Shown: positions 1 to 7,021 of the stretch, piece by piece
Position numbering within the stretch: position 1 is the first letter of the stretch
Layout: each line of letters starts with the position of its first letter
Assembly (NCBI GenBank): GCA_022600695.1
Contig: JAHZJY010000162.1
Location: forward strand, 1 to 10,357
DNA length: 10,357 nucleotides
Direction of reading: 5' to 3'
Source: Actinomycetes bacterium
GTDB taxonomy: Bacteria; Actinomycetota; Actinomycetes; Mycobacteriales; Mycobacteriaceae
Translations under genes and position numbers: made by a program
The notes under the pieces: generated by a model
Seen by the model: only the letters and a program-made list of their open reading frames with translations
The model's database searches: none
What the model was told of the DNA's origin: nothing

Positions 1-573
1 ATCATGCCCGCAGGGCGCTTCGCCGAGGAGTCCGACGCCGTCACCGATGCCATCGTCGACGTCAACCTCAACGGCGTGCTGCGCGCAACGAAACTGACGC
101 TGCCCGGCATGCTCGAGCGCGGATCGGGGCACATCGTCAACGTGGCGTCCTACCTCGGGGAGATACCGGCCGCCGGGCTCGCCACCTACTGCGCCACCAA
201 GCACGCCGTGGTGGGGTTCAGTGAGGCACTGCGCGACGAACTGGCCGACACCGGGGTGACCGTCACCACGGTCCTACCCTCAGCGGTGCGCACCGATCTG
301 GTTTCCGGGGTCAAGCTCGGCGGCATGCTGCCGACGGTCGATCCGGAGGACATCGCCACGGCCATCGTGGCGACCTGTAAGTCCAGGCCCGCCGTCGTGG
401 CGGTGCCGGGGTGGATGCGAAGCTACGAGGCCGTTGCCGCCCTGGTGCCCGACAAGATGGTGGGAGCGATCCGCGGTCGGCTGACCCGGGACCGGGTGCT
501 GCGCAGCCTCGACACCAAAGCCAGGGCGGACTACGACGAACGGGTTCGGCGCGACGCAACCTCAGGTGCCTGA
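1..573 (+). CDS. Short-chain dehydrogenase/reductase (SDR), 5'-truncated by the window edge
   Basis: This is an NAD(P)-dependent oxidoreductase of the classical SDR type; the substrate cannot be read from the sequence. The reading frame is open to base 1. The Met codon at 4-6 is internal, because the preceding Ile plus MPAG matches the stretch after the NNAG motif of SDRs. The Rossmann glycine motif (GxxxGxG) therefore lies upstream of the window. Counting that Met as residue 1, the catalytic tetrad is visible: Asn21 in VNLNG, Ser49 in VNVASY, Tyr62 and Lys66 in YCATK. LPSAVRTDL (91-99) takes the place of the usual PG motif that closes over the cofactor. About 90 further residues form the C-terminal helices. 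The codons are intact to the TGA at 571-573 and there is no sign of decay. It is followed by a 346-bp gap, so it is probably not in one transcript with the topoisomerase genes. The SDR family is certain; the specific reaction is unknown. Confidence 0.93.
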   Translation: MMPAGRFAEESDAVTDAIVDVNLNGVLRATKLTLPGMLERGSGHIVNVASYLGEIPAAGLATYCATKHAVVGFSEALRDELADTGVTVTTVLPSAVRTDLVSGVKLGGMLPTVDPEDIATAIVATCKSRPAVVAVPGWMRSYEAVAALVPDKMVGAIRGRLTRDRVLRSLDTKARADYDERVRRDATSGA

Positions 574-689
574 CAACTCCTGATTCCACGCCGACCGCAA
601 CCGCGTTGATCGGTGCCCCATCGTCCTTGTCGAGCTTGTGCCGATCGCCAGCGGCCGGGCGTCATCAGCACCGGTCTGAGCAACTGATC

Positions 690-719
690 TCGTCGGGTGT
701 CCGGCGTTGTCACTAGACT
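690..719 (+). promoter_or_regulatory. Candidate SigA-type promoter, distal, for the topoisomerase pair
   Basis: TAGACT at 714-719 fits the mycobacterial -10 form TAnnnT. It sits in a locally AT-richer stretch (711-730) inside GC-rich DNA. The -35 region at about 690-696 is only a weak match. If used, it would give a leader of roughly 190 nt before the GTG at 920. This 574-919 gap has no supportable gene. It also contains a small CGTTC-C-GAACG dyad (732-742) and a CACGC-5-GCGTG dyad (820-834), neither of which I can assign. Confidence 0.3.
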
Positions 720-858
720 GATTATCAACCTCGTTCCGAACGCCGGCGGCTGAACGACGGATATCAGCGCGATGCCGGCGTCGGCCGGGCCAGTCGGCGC
801 GCACCCCTGAGTTCCGCCTCACGCTTCCGGCGTGTCGGATCGTCCAACACCGAGAACG

Positions 859-873
859 TCACTGCAACAGTGA
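859..873. promoter_or_regulatory. Perfect dyad TCACTG-CAA-CAGTGA, possible operator
   Basis: Six-base arms are perfectly inverted around CAA, centred 54 bp upstream of the GTG start of the topoisomerase B subunit. Immediately downstream is an A-rich tract (873-877) and CATATCT (882-888), which could be a -10 element. The dyad would then lie over the -35 region, a normal position for a repressor site. The binding protein is unknown. A dyad of this size can also occur by chance. Confidence 0.35.
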
Positions 874-900
874 AAAATCGACATATCTGTGTGCCGATCC

Positions 901-910
901 AGGAAAGGGA
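901..910 (+). promoter_or_regulatory. Ribosome binding site for the GyrB/ParE-like gene
   Basis: AGGAAAGGGA lies nine bases before the GTG at 920. It is a good match to the anti-Shine-Dalgarno sequence and supports that GTG as the start. Confidence 0.7.
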
Positions 911-919
911 CCCGTCACC

Positions 920-2953
920 GTGAGCTACACCGCCGCTGACATCACCGAACTCGATGACGTCCAGCACACGCGGCTGCGACCGGCAGTCAACCTCGGTCAG
1001 GAAGTGCTGCTGACCGCGCTGCGCGAACTGGTCGACAACGCCGTCGAGGAGGTCGCCGTCCCCGGTAACGGCGGCACGACGGTGACCATCACGCTGCATG
1101 CCGACACCTCGGTGACGGTGACCGACAACGGGCGCGGCCTGCCGGTGGACACCGACCCGGTCACCAAGAAGAACGGCATCGTCAAGACGCTGGGCACCGC
1201 GCGTGCCGGTGGCAAGTTCTCGGCGCACACCGATGCCGCAAGCACCGGGGCGGGACTCAACGGGATCGGTGCCGCAGCTGCGGTGTTCATCTCCGCGCGC
1301 ACCGACGTCACTGTGATGCGCGACGGCAAGACCTACACACAAAGCTTCGGCGGGGGCTACCCGGGCACCTTCAGCGGCCGCGACTTCGACGCGTGCGCCG
1401 AATTCGTCCGCGACGACACCCGCAAGCTGCGTGGGGTCGCCAATCGCAAGCCCGGCGCCCACGGAACCTCGGTGCGGATCTTGTTCGACCCGACGGTGGC
1501 GCCGGACTGCTCCATCGACATCGCCGAGGTACTGCTGCGGGCGCACGCCGCGGCCCGGATGTGCCCGGGTGTGCATCTGCAGGTGATCGATGAAGGCTGG
1601 CCGCTCGGCGAGGTTCCGGAGCTGCTGACCCAGCCCTTCGACGGGCCGTGGGGTACCGACGCGCTCCTGGGCCTGATGTGCGCCGCGGGCGGCACTCCCG
1701 AGCCGGAGGTCAGCCTGGTGGTGGAGGGCTCCGGTTCCTACACCACCGGCCGGGGCCCGACCCCGATGCGGTGGTCGGTGGCGGCCGGCCCCGCCGAGCC
1801 GGCCACGGTCGCCGGTTTCTGCAACACGGTGCGCACCGCCAATGGCGGATCGCATCTGTCCGCGGCGGTGAAGGGCCTTTCCGAGGCGCTGGCCGAACGT
1901 GCCGGCCGGATGCGAGATCTCGGATTGGCTAAGGGCGAGGACGGTCCGGAGCCGCAGGACTTCGCGGCGGTCACCGCTCTCGCGGTCGACACCCGCGCAC
2001 CGGATGTGTCGTGGGATTCCCAGGCCAAGACGTCGGTGTCGTCGCGGTCACTGAACCTGGCGATGACCCCGGACGTGGCCCGCGCAGTCACCGTGTGGGC
2101 CGCCAACCCGGCCAACAACCCGGCCGTCAGCACCTGGGCGAAGCTGGCCCTGGAGTCTGCGCGGGCCCGCCGCAGCGCCGAGGGCGCCAAGGAACGCTCC
2201 CGGGCCGCGTCCAAGGCCAAGGGCCTGGGTACGAACCTGTCCCTGCCCTCCAAGCTGCTGCCCAGCCGCGAGAGTGGCCGCGGCAGCGGCGCGGAGCTGT
2301 TCATCTGCGAGGGCGACTCGGCGCTGGGCACGGTTCGAAGCGCACGCGACGCCACCTTCCAGGCCGCGTTCCCCCTGAAAGGAAAGCCGCCCAACACCTT
2401 TGGCTGGACATCGACGAAGGCCCGCAGTAAGGAAGAGTTCGATTCGATCGAACGGATCCTGGGTTGCGGGGTGCGCGAGCACTGCGATCCGGAGAAGAGC
2501 CGTTACGACCGGATCCTCTTTGCCTCCGACGCCGATCCCGACGGGGCGAACATCAACTCCAGCCTGATCTCGATGTTTCTCGACTTCTATCGGCCCCTCG
2601 TCGAGGCCGGCATGGTCTACGTGACGCTGCCACCGCTGTTTGTGGTCTACGATCCCGACACCAGGATCTACTGCCAGGACGAGGGCGAACGGGACGCGGC
2701 GGTTGCCAAGCTCCGGGCCAAGTCGAAGAAGAAGGTCGAGGTCCAGCGTAACAAGGGTCTCGGTGAGATGAACGCCGACGACTTCTGGAACACCGTGCTC
2801 GACCCTGCCCAGCGCACCGTCTACCGGATCAGCCCCGACGACAAGTGCGAGAACCTGCACCACGTCCTCTTCGGCGGGCCGCCGGAAGGCCGACGCGACT
2901 GGATGGCCGCGGCCGCTGCCCGCATCGACACCGCCACGCTGGACCTGGACTAG
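920..2953 (+). CDS. topoNB: GyrB/ParE-like subunit of an atypical type IIA topoisomerase (TopoN B subunit)
   Basis: This is the ATPase and metal-binding subunit (677 aa) of a type IIA DNA topoisomerase, acting in the cytoplasm with the A subunit encoded next. The GHKL ATPase motifs are present: the N box ELVDN (36-40), G1 DNGRG (69-73), G2 GLNGIG (112-117) and the HGTSVR strand (181-186). Arg134 aligns with the coumarin-contact Arg136 of E. coli GyrB. The transducer carries GGSH (309-312) and a QTK-type loop reading QAK with Lys370. The TOPRIM domain has EGDSA (464-468), the metal triad Asp537/Asp539/Asp541 in DADPDG, and QRNKGLGEM (609-617). Departures from gyrase are LGTV after EGDSA instead of GGSA, PLKGK-PPN at 485-491, and GANI instead of GAHI. 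These fit the second type II enzyme of some mycobacteria, TopoN of M. smegmatis, rather than housekeeping gyrase. The GTG start has a good RBS. The pairing and motifs are clear; the exact orthology is from memory. Confidence 0.93.
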   Translation: MSYTAADITELDDVQHTRLRPAVNLGQEVLLTALRELVDNAVEEVAVPGNGGTTVTITLHADTSVTVTDNGRGLPVDTDPVTKKNGIVKTLGTARAGGKFSAHTDAASTGAGLNGIGAAAAVFISARTDVTVMRDGKTYTQSFGGGYPGTFSGRDFDACAEFVRDDTRKLRGVANRKPGAHGTSVRILFDPTVAPDCSIDIAEVLLRAHAAARMCPGVHLQVIDEGWPLGEVPELLTQPFDGPWGTDALLGLMCAAGGTPEPEVSLVVEGSGSYTTGRGPTPMRWSVAAGPAEPATVAGFCNTVRTANGGSHLSAAVKGLSEALAERAGRMRDLGLAKGEDGPEPQDFAAVTALAVDTRAPDVSWDSQAKTSVSSRSLNLAMTPDVARAVTVWAANPANNPAVSTWAKLALESARARRSAEGAKERSRAASKAKGLGTNLSLPSKLLPSRESGRGSGAELFICEGDSALGTVRSARDATFQAAFPLKGKPPNTFGWTSTKARSKEEFDSIERILGCGVREHCDPEKSRYDRILFASDADPDGANINSSLISMFLDFYRPLVEAGMVYVTLPPLFVVYDPDTRIYCQDEGERDAAVAKLRAKSKKKVEVQRNKGLGEMNADDFWNTVLDPAQRTVYRISPDDKCENLHHVLFGGPPEGRRDWMAAAAARIDTATLDLD

Positions 2954-2956
2954 GAG
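2952..2956 (+). promoter_or_regulatory. Shine-Dalgarno overlapping the upstream stop codon (translational coupling)
   Basis: AGGAG begins inside the TAG stop of the B-subunit gene and lies ten bases before the GTG at 2967. Ribosomes ending on the first gene would be placed on this site, which would favour balanced synthesis of the two topoisomerase subunits. Confidence 0.7.
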
Positions 2957-2966
2957 CTGTTACACC

Positions 2967-5099
2967 GTGACTGTCATCGAACAGAATCCCGACCTGGTCC
3001 TCGACGTTTCAGCGGACGACTACTGGAACCGCTATCAGCTGATTTTCGCTCTGTATTCGGTCTCCGACCGTGCGATACCGAGCGCCTACGACGGACTGAA
3101 GCCCGGACAGCGCCGTCTGCTTTATCAGATGTATTCGTCGAACCTGTTGCCCGGCAACAAACCTCAGAAGTCATCGAAGGTCTGCTCGGCGGTGACGGGC
3201 AATCTGCACCCGCACGGCGGGGCCGCCATGTACGGCGCCGCGGCGCTGCTGGCCGCCGACTTCCAGCGGGTGAAGATCATCGACGGCCAGGGCGCGTTCC
3301 CCCGCATCCAGGGCGACATCCCGGCGGCGGACCGCTACACCGAGATGCGGCTGTCGCCGGCCGGTGCGGCGCTGACCGCCGAGTTGGCCGATCACGCGGT
3401 GCCGATGACGGACACCTTCGACGGCGAGTGGACCGAGCCCACTGTCCTGCCGGCCCGATTCCCGGTACTTCTCGTCAACGGCGCCGTCGGCATTGCCGAG
3501 GGCTGGGCCACCAAAGTCCCCGCCCACAACCCCCGGGAAGTGATGGCCGCCTGCCGGGCGCTGCTGGCCAAACCGACGCTGTCCGAAGACGCCCTGATGG
3601 AGTTGCTGCCCGGACCCGATTGGGGCTGCGGCGGATCGGTGGTCGGATCCGACGGGCTGCGCGACTACGTCACCACCGGCAAGGGGTCGTTCACCGTGCG
3701 CGGCACGGTGACGGTGGACGGCCGCAACGTCGTCATCACCGAACTGCCCCCGGGTGTGGCCAGTTCCACCGTTCAGGAGCGCATCCGCTCCCTCATCGAC
3801 GGCGGCGATCTTCCCGGCGTGGCCGATATGTCCGACCTCACCGACCGGCGCAACGGGCTGCGAATCGTGGTCACCCCCAAGCGCGGCCACGACCCCCGGC
3901 AGCTGGTCACCGCACTGCTCGCGCTCACCCCGCTGGAGGGGACGTTCGCCGCCAGCCTGGTGGCCCTCGACGCCGACCGCATCCCGCGGTGGTGGTCGGT
4001 GCGGGAGCTGATCACCTCGTTCCTGACGCTACGCGACTCGGTGGTGGTCCGCCGCAGTGAGCACCGGCTGGAAAAGGTCACCGCGCGTCGGCATCTTGTA
4101 TCGGGACTGCTTGTGGTGCATATCGACATCGACGCCGCCGTCGCGGTGATCCGCGGCTCGGACACCGTCGATGAGGCCCGTACCGGCCTGTGCGAGCGCT
4201 TCGGGATCGACGAGGTGCAGGCCGACTATGTGCTGGCCATGCAGCTGCGCCGGCTGACGAAGCTCGACGTGATCGAACTGCGCACCGAGGCCGACAAGCT
4301 CGACGCCGAGCACGCTCAGCTCACCGAGTTGCTCGAGTCACCCAAAGCCCGCAAAAAACTCATCGACGCCGAACTCAAGCAGACCGCGAAGCTGTTCGAC
4401 GGCGCGGAGTTCGACCGGCGCACCGCACTGGACCTCGACGCCACCCCCGTCAGCGGCCCAGGCGGCGACGACGGCGCCCGCGAACGCAAGCCCAACCCGG
4501 CCTGGCGCCTGGACCACCAGGGCATCTTGTCGGACAGCCACGGCGATCTGCTCACCAGCGGACTGGGCTGGGCGGTGTGGGCTGACGGACGGGTCAAGTT
4601 CACCACCGGCGGGGGTCTGCCGACCAAGGTGCGCGACGTCGCGGTGGCGCCCGACATCACCGGGCTTCTCGCGTCGGGCGTGTTACCCGAAGGTGCCCAC
4701 CTGGCACTGATCACCCGTCGCGGCAAGGTGCTTCGCATCGACCCCGCAACGGTCAACCCGCAGGGGGCGGCCGGCAACGGTGTCGCCGGGGTGCGACTGG
4801 CCGCCGACGGCGACGAGGTGATCGCCGCGCTGCCGATCACCGGCGACGACACGGAGGCGATCCTTTCGACGGCGGCGAAAGGGTGGAAAGTGACCGCCTG
4901 CAACGATATTCCGGTCAAGGGACGCGGCGGCGGCGGGGTTGGGTTTCACCCGTTCGTCGCCGGCGAAGACATACTGCTGTCGGCGGCGATCTCCCCCACC
5001 GGCTTCACCCGCAACGGTAGGAAGGTCCGGGCGGAGAACCGCGCGAAGTCGTCGTCGAAGGGAACCCCGGACGGGGTGGTCCCGGCGATCATCCAGTAG
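2967..5099 (+). CDS. topoNA: GyrA/ParC-like subunit of an atypical type IIA topoisomerase (TopoN A subunit)
   Basis: This is the DNA-cleaving subunit (710 aa) that partners the GyrB-like protein encoded 13 bp upstream. The breakage-reunion domain opens with YDGLKPGQRR (41-50). The recognition helix reads HPHGG (81-85). The catalytic tyrosine is Tyr124 with Arg123 in ADRYTEMRL, followed by NGAVGIAEGWAT (171-182). A charged coiled-coil segment with QLRRL (426-430) leads to the C-terminal domain from about residue 515. The protein is clearly shorter than mycobacterial GyrA, and the shortfall appears to be in the C-terminal domain. The canonical GyrA box QRRGG(K/R)G is absent; a degenerate KGRGGGG (651-657) is the nearest match. 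The residues equivalent to E. coli GyrA Ser83 and Asp87 are Ala86 and Gly90. From memory, the M. smegmatis TopoN enzyme relaxes DNA and can add positive supercoils; the same activity here is inference. ParC-like topoisomerase IV is the alternative label. Confidence 0.93.
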   Translation: MTVIEQNPDLVLDVSADDYWNRYQLIFALYSVSDRAIPSAYDGLKPGQRRLLYQMYSSNLLPGNKPQKSSKVCSAVTGNLHPHGGAAMYGAAALLAADFQRVKIIDGQGAFPRIQGDIPAADRYTEMRLSPAGAALTAELADHAVPMTDTFDGEWTEPTVLPARFPVLLVNGAVGIAEGWATKVPAHNPREVMAACRALLAKPTLSEDALMELLPGPDWGCGGSVVGSDGLRDYVTTGKGSFTVRGTVTVDGRNVVITELPPGVASSTVQERIRSLIDGGDLPGVADMSDLTDRRNGLRIVVTPKRGHDPRQLVTALLALTPLEGTFAASLVALDADRIPRWWSVRELITSFLTLRDSVVVRRSEHRLEKVTARRHLVSGLLVVHIDIDAAVAVIRGSDTVDEARTGLCERFGIDEVQADYVLAMQLRRLTKLDVIELRTEADKLDAEHAQLTELLESPKARKKLIDAELKQTAKLFDGAEFDRRTALDLDATPVSGPGGDDGARERKPNPAWRLDHQGILSDSHGDLLTSGLGWAVWADGRVKFTTGGGLPTKVRDVAVAPDITGLLASGVLPEGAHLALITRRGKVLRIDPATVNPQGAAGNGVAGVRLAADGDEVIAALPITGDDTEAILSTAAKGWKVTACNDIPVKGRGGGGVGFHPFVAGEDILLSAAISPTGFTRNGRKVRAENRAKSSSKGTPDGVVPAIIQ

Positions 5100-5164
5100 T
5101 TGACAGGGGCAGCTCCGTGCACCCAAACATGACGTTCGCGTGACCGCAGCCCGATCGGGTCGAC

Positions 5165-5179
5165 TCGTCGGCCCGACGA
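5165..5179. promoter_or_regulatory. 15-bp near-palindrome TCGTCGG-C-CCGACGA, possible operator
   Basis: Seven-base arms are perfectly inverted around one C, ending 15 bp before the GTG start of the acyltransferase gene. The 95-bp gap also begins with a consensus -35 hexamer TTGACA (5100-5105), but no convincing -10 lies 16-19 bp after it. The palindrome could be a repressor site or a short hairpin that affects the downstream start. The regulator is unknown. Confidence 0.4.
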
Positions 5180-5194
5180 CCGCCGCACTGAGAC

Positions 5195-6784
5195 GTGTCC
5201 GCAGCTGATCTCCCCGCCCACCAACGCCGGCTTCCGATGGGAATACAGGACGCTCTGTGGCTGGAGATGGACAGGCCGACCAATGCCATGGTGGCCGACG
5301 TCGCGGTGTGGACCGCAGAACCCGTCGACCTCGGTCTGCTGCGGGAGGCGATCGTCGAACGGCTCGTCGAGCGCTATCCGGTGTTTCGCAGCAGGGCGGT
5401 TCGCGACGGAAACGGTGATTGGTGCTGGGAGCCGGACCCAGACTTCGATATCGCCAACCACTTCAGCGCCGCCACCCTCGCCAGCCCGGACGACCCGCGG
5501 TGCATGCATGCCCTGGTCGCCGCGCATCGCGCCGAGTTGCTCGACAGCGGCCGGCCCCTGTGGCGGTTGATCTGCGTCGAGCGCTACCGCGGTGGGAGCG
5601 CGATGATCCTGCGCAGCCACCACGCGGTGGCCGACGGCATGCGGATGGTCCAGCTGGCGATGAGCCTGTTCGACGCCTCCCCGCAGGGCGGGGCGATCCT
5701 GGGCCCGGCGGTAGCCCAGTACGGCGCTGTGTCCCAGCCAGCCGGTCCGGTGCCATCACGGCTGCGCCGTGCCACCGCCGAACTCACCACGGTCGCGCAG
5801 ACGGCCGGCCGGTCGCTGGCGGAGGTGCCGGGTAGACGGGCCGCCGGTACCGGGCGGCCAGCGCGGCATGCCGCCCGGCTGGGCCGCTTCGCGCTGCGAA
5901 ACCCGTTGGGGGCGCTGCACTCCTTGCTGCATGGTCTTCGGAGGGCGGTATCCGGGGTCGCGGCGACGCTGCGGCGGGCCCTGCCTGGCGGGGGCGCGCT
6001 GGCCGGCCTCCTGGCCGCTGCCCCCGGCGATCTGGATACCGTCCGCAAGTTCGTCCTGGGCACCCTCAACGACGTGAGCATCTGGACCGGACCGGCAAGC
6101 GGCTCCAAGGGCGTCGCCTGGTCGTCCCCCCTGTCGCTGCCCGCAGTGAAGGCCGTCGCCAAGGCTCACGGCTGCACCGTCAACGACGTCCTGGTGGCCA
6201 CCGTTGCCAGTGCGCTACACGACTACCTGCGATCGCGGGACGCCCATTGCGCATCAGTGGCGTTCATGGTGCCGGTCAACCTCAAGCCGCTCGACCTGAG
6301 CCTGCCGGAGACGCTGGGCAACGAGTTCGCGCTCGTACAATTGGAGTTGCCCACCGATGAGCCCGATCCCGTCGCGGTGCTGGCGATCGCCCGGCGGCGG
6401 ATGAACCGCATCAAGAACGGCAATGAGGCCGCGGTCGCGTTCAGGCTGCAGGAGGTGATCGCCGGATTCAGCCGGACCCTGTACGAGGCGTCGGTGGAAC
6501 TGTTCACCAACCGCACGCTCGGGGTGCTCACCAACGTGCCCGGACCGCCGATCCCGGTCTACCTGGCCGGTGCGCTGGTGGAGGGAATCGCCGGCTGGGC
6601 CCCGGTCTCCGGAGACCAGCCGATGAGCTTCAGCATCTGCAGCTACAACGGTAACGTCGTGGTGGGCATCGCCTGCGACACCGAACTGGTACCCGGCTAC
6701 GAGGGCATCGTCGACGGCTTCGCCGCCGCCTTCGGCCGGTTGGTGGCACGCACTCCCGGAGTTGGCGCGACGGCCGGTGTATGA
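5195..6784 (+). CDS. WS/DGAT-type acyltransferase (wax ester synthase / diacylglycerol acyltransferase family)
   Basis: The product is an acyl-CoA-dependent acyltransferase of the family that makes triacylglycerol or wax esters in mycobacteria; enzymes of this family work at the membrane or lipid-droplet surface. The 529-aa protein carries the catalytic HHxxxDG motif as HHAVADG (142-148). Other family signatures are PLWR (121-124), the ND pair at Asn330-Asp331, VPVN (359-362), GNEF (375-378) and NVPGPP (447-452). The stretch 170-285 is a long Ala/Arg/Pro-rich linker between the two lobes and makes the protein longer than most relatives. The start is uncertain: the GTG at 5195 has only a weak purine run before it, and an in-frame ATG at 5237 sits just before the conserved N-terminal DALWL block. 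Many mycobacterial paralogues exist, so the symbol and the substrate (diacylglycerol, alcohol or other) cannot be given. No link to the topoisomerase pair is evident beyond shared strand. Confidence 0.92.
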   Translation: MSAADLPAHQRRLPMGIQDALWLEMDRPTNAMVADVAVWTAEPVDLGLLREAIVERLVERYPVFRSRAVRDGNGDWCWEPDPDFDIANHFSAATLASPDDPRCMHALVAAHRAELLDSGRPLWRLICVERYRGGSAMILRSHHAVADGMRMVQLAMSLFDASPQGGAILGPAVAQYGAVSQPAGPVPSRLRRATAELTTVAQTAGRSLAEVPGRRAAGTGRPARHAARLGRFALRNPLGALHSLLHGLRRAVSGVAATLRRALPGGGALAGLLAAAPGDLDTVRKFVLGTLNDVSIWTGPASGSKGVAWSSPLSLPAVKAVAKAHGCTVNDVLVATVASALHDYLRSRDAHCASVAFMVPVNLKPLDLSLPETLGNEFALVQLELPTDEPDPVAVLAIARRRMNRIKNGNEAAVAFRLQEVIAGFSRTLYEASVELFTNRTLGVLTNVPGPPIPVYLAGALVEGIAGWAPVSGDQPMSFSICSYNGNVVVGIACDTELVPGYEGIVDGFAAAFGRLVARTPGVGATAGV

Positions 6785-6943
6785 ACCACCCGCAACCGGA
6801 CGCCGCGGACCCCCTGCAGACTCTTGACCGCGGACTGCACCTAGGTCATCTGCGCGCCGGCCAACGTCCCGGCAGCTCAGAGGTCAGCCCCTCCCCGACG
6901 TCGCCGGAGCCTTCTTATTCCCTTTCGCGCGCCCTCGATCCGG

Positions 6944-6984
6944 TTCCGGGGGCACTCTTCTATATTCCAGGGGCACTTTTCTAT
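6944..6984 (+). repeat. Tandem 21-bp-period imperfect direct repeat
   Basis: TTCC(G/A)GGGGCACT(C/T)TTCTAT occurs at 6944-6963 and again at 6965-6984, with 18 of 20 bases identical. It lies 38 bp upstream of the DUF4239 gene, in a 237-bp gap otherwise without a supportable gene. A period of two helical turns would place both copies on the same face of the DNA, so a regulator site is possible. A local duplication is the alternative. Confidence 0.6.
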
Positions 6985-7012
6985 TCGGTATCGCCGAAAC
7001 GTCCGGCTGGGC

Positions 7013-7018
7013 TAGTAT
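7013..7018 (+). promoter_or_regulatory. Candidate -10 element for the DUF4239 gene
   Basis: TAGTAT fits the mycobacterial TAnnnT -10 form, but it ends only three bases before the ATG at 7022. With usual spacing, transcription would start near 7025, just upstream of the in-frame GTG at 7028. That would make a nearly leaderless mRNA that excludes the ATG. No clear -35 is visible. Confidence 0.4.
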
Positions 7019-7021
7019 CAC

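Noticed and set aside
764..1855. 363-codon minus-strand open frame opposite the start of the GyrB-like gene
   Set aside because: It overlaps a gene with clear ATPase motifs. Its translation is low-complexity Arg/Gly/His-rich, typical of antisense frames in GC-rich DNA.
5100..5128. Consensus -35 TTGACA right after the GyrA-like stop
   Set aside because: No acceptable -10 lies at 16-19 bp, so a promoter is not called; the hexamer is mentioned under the palindrome.
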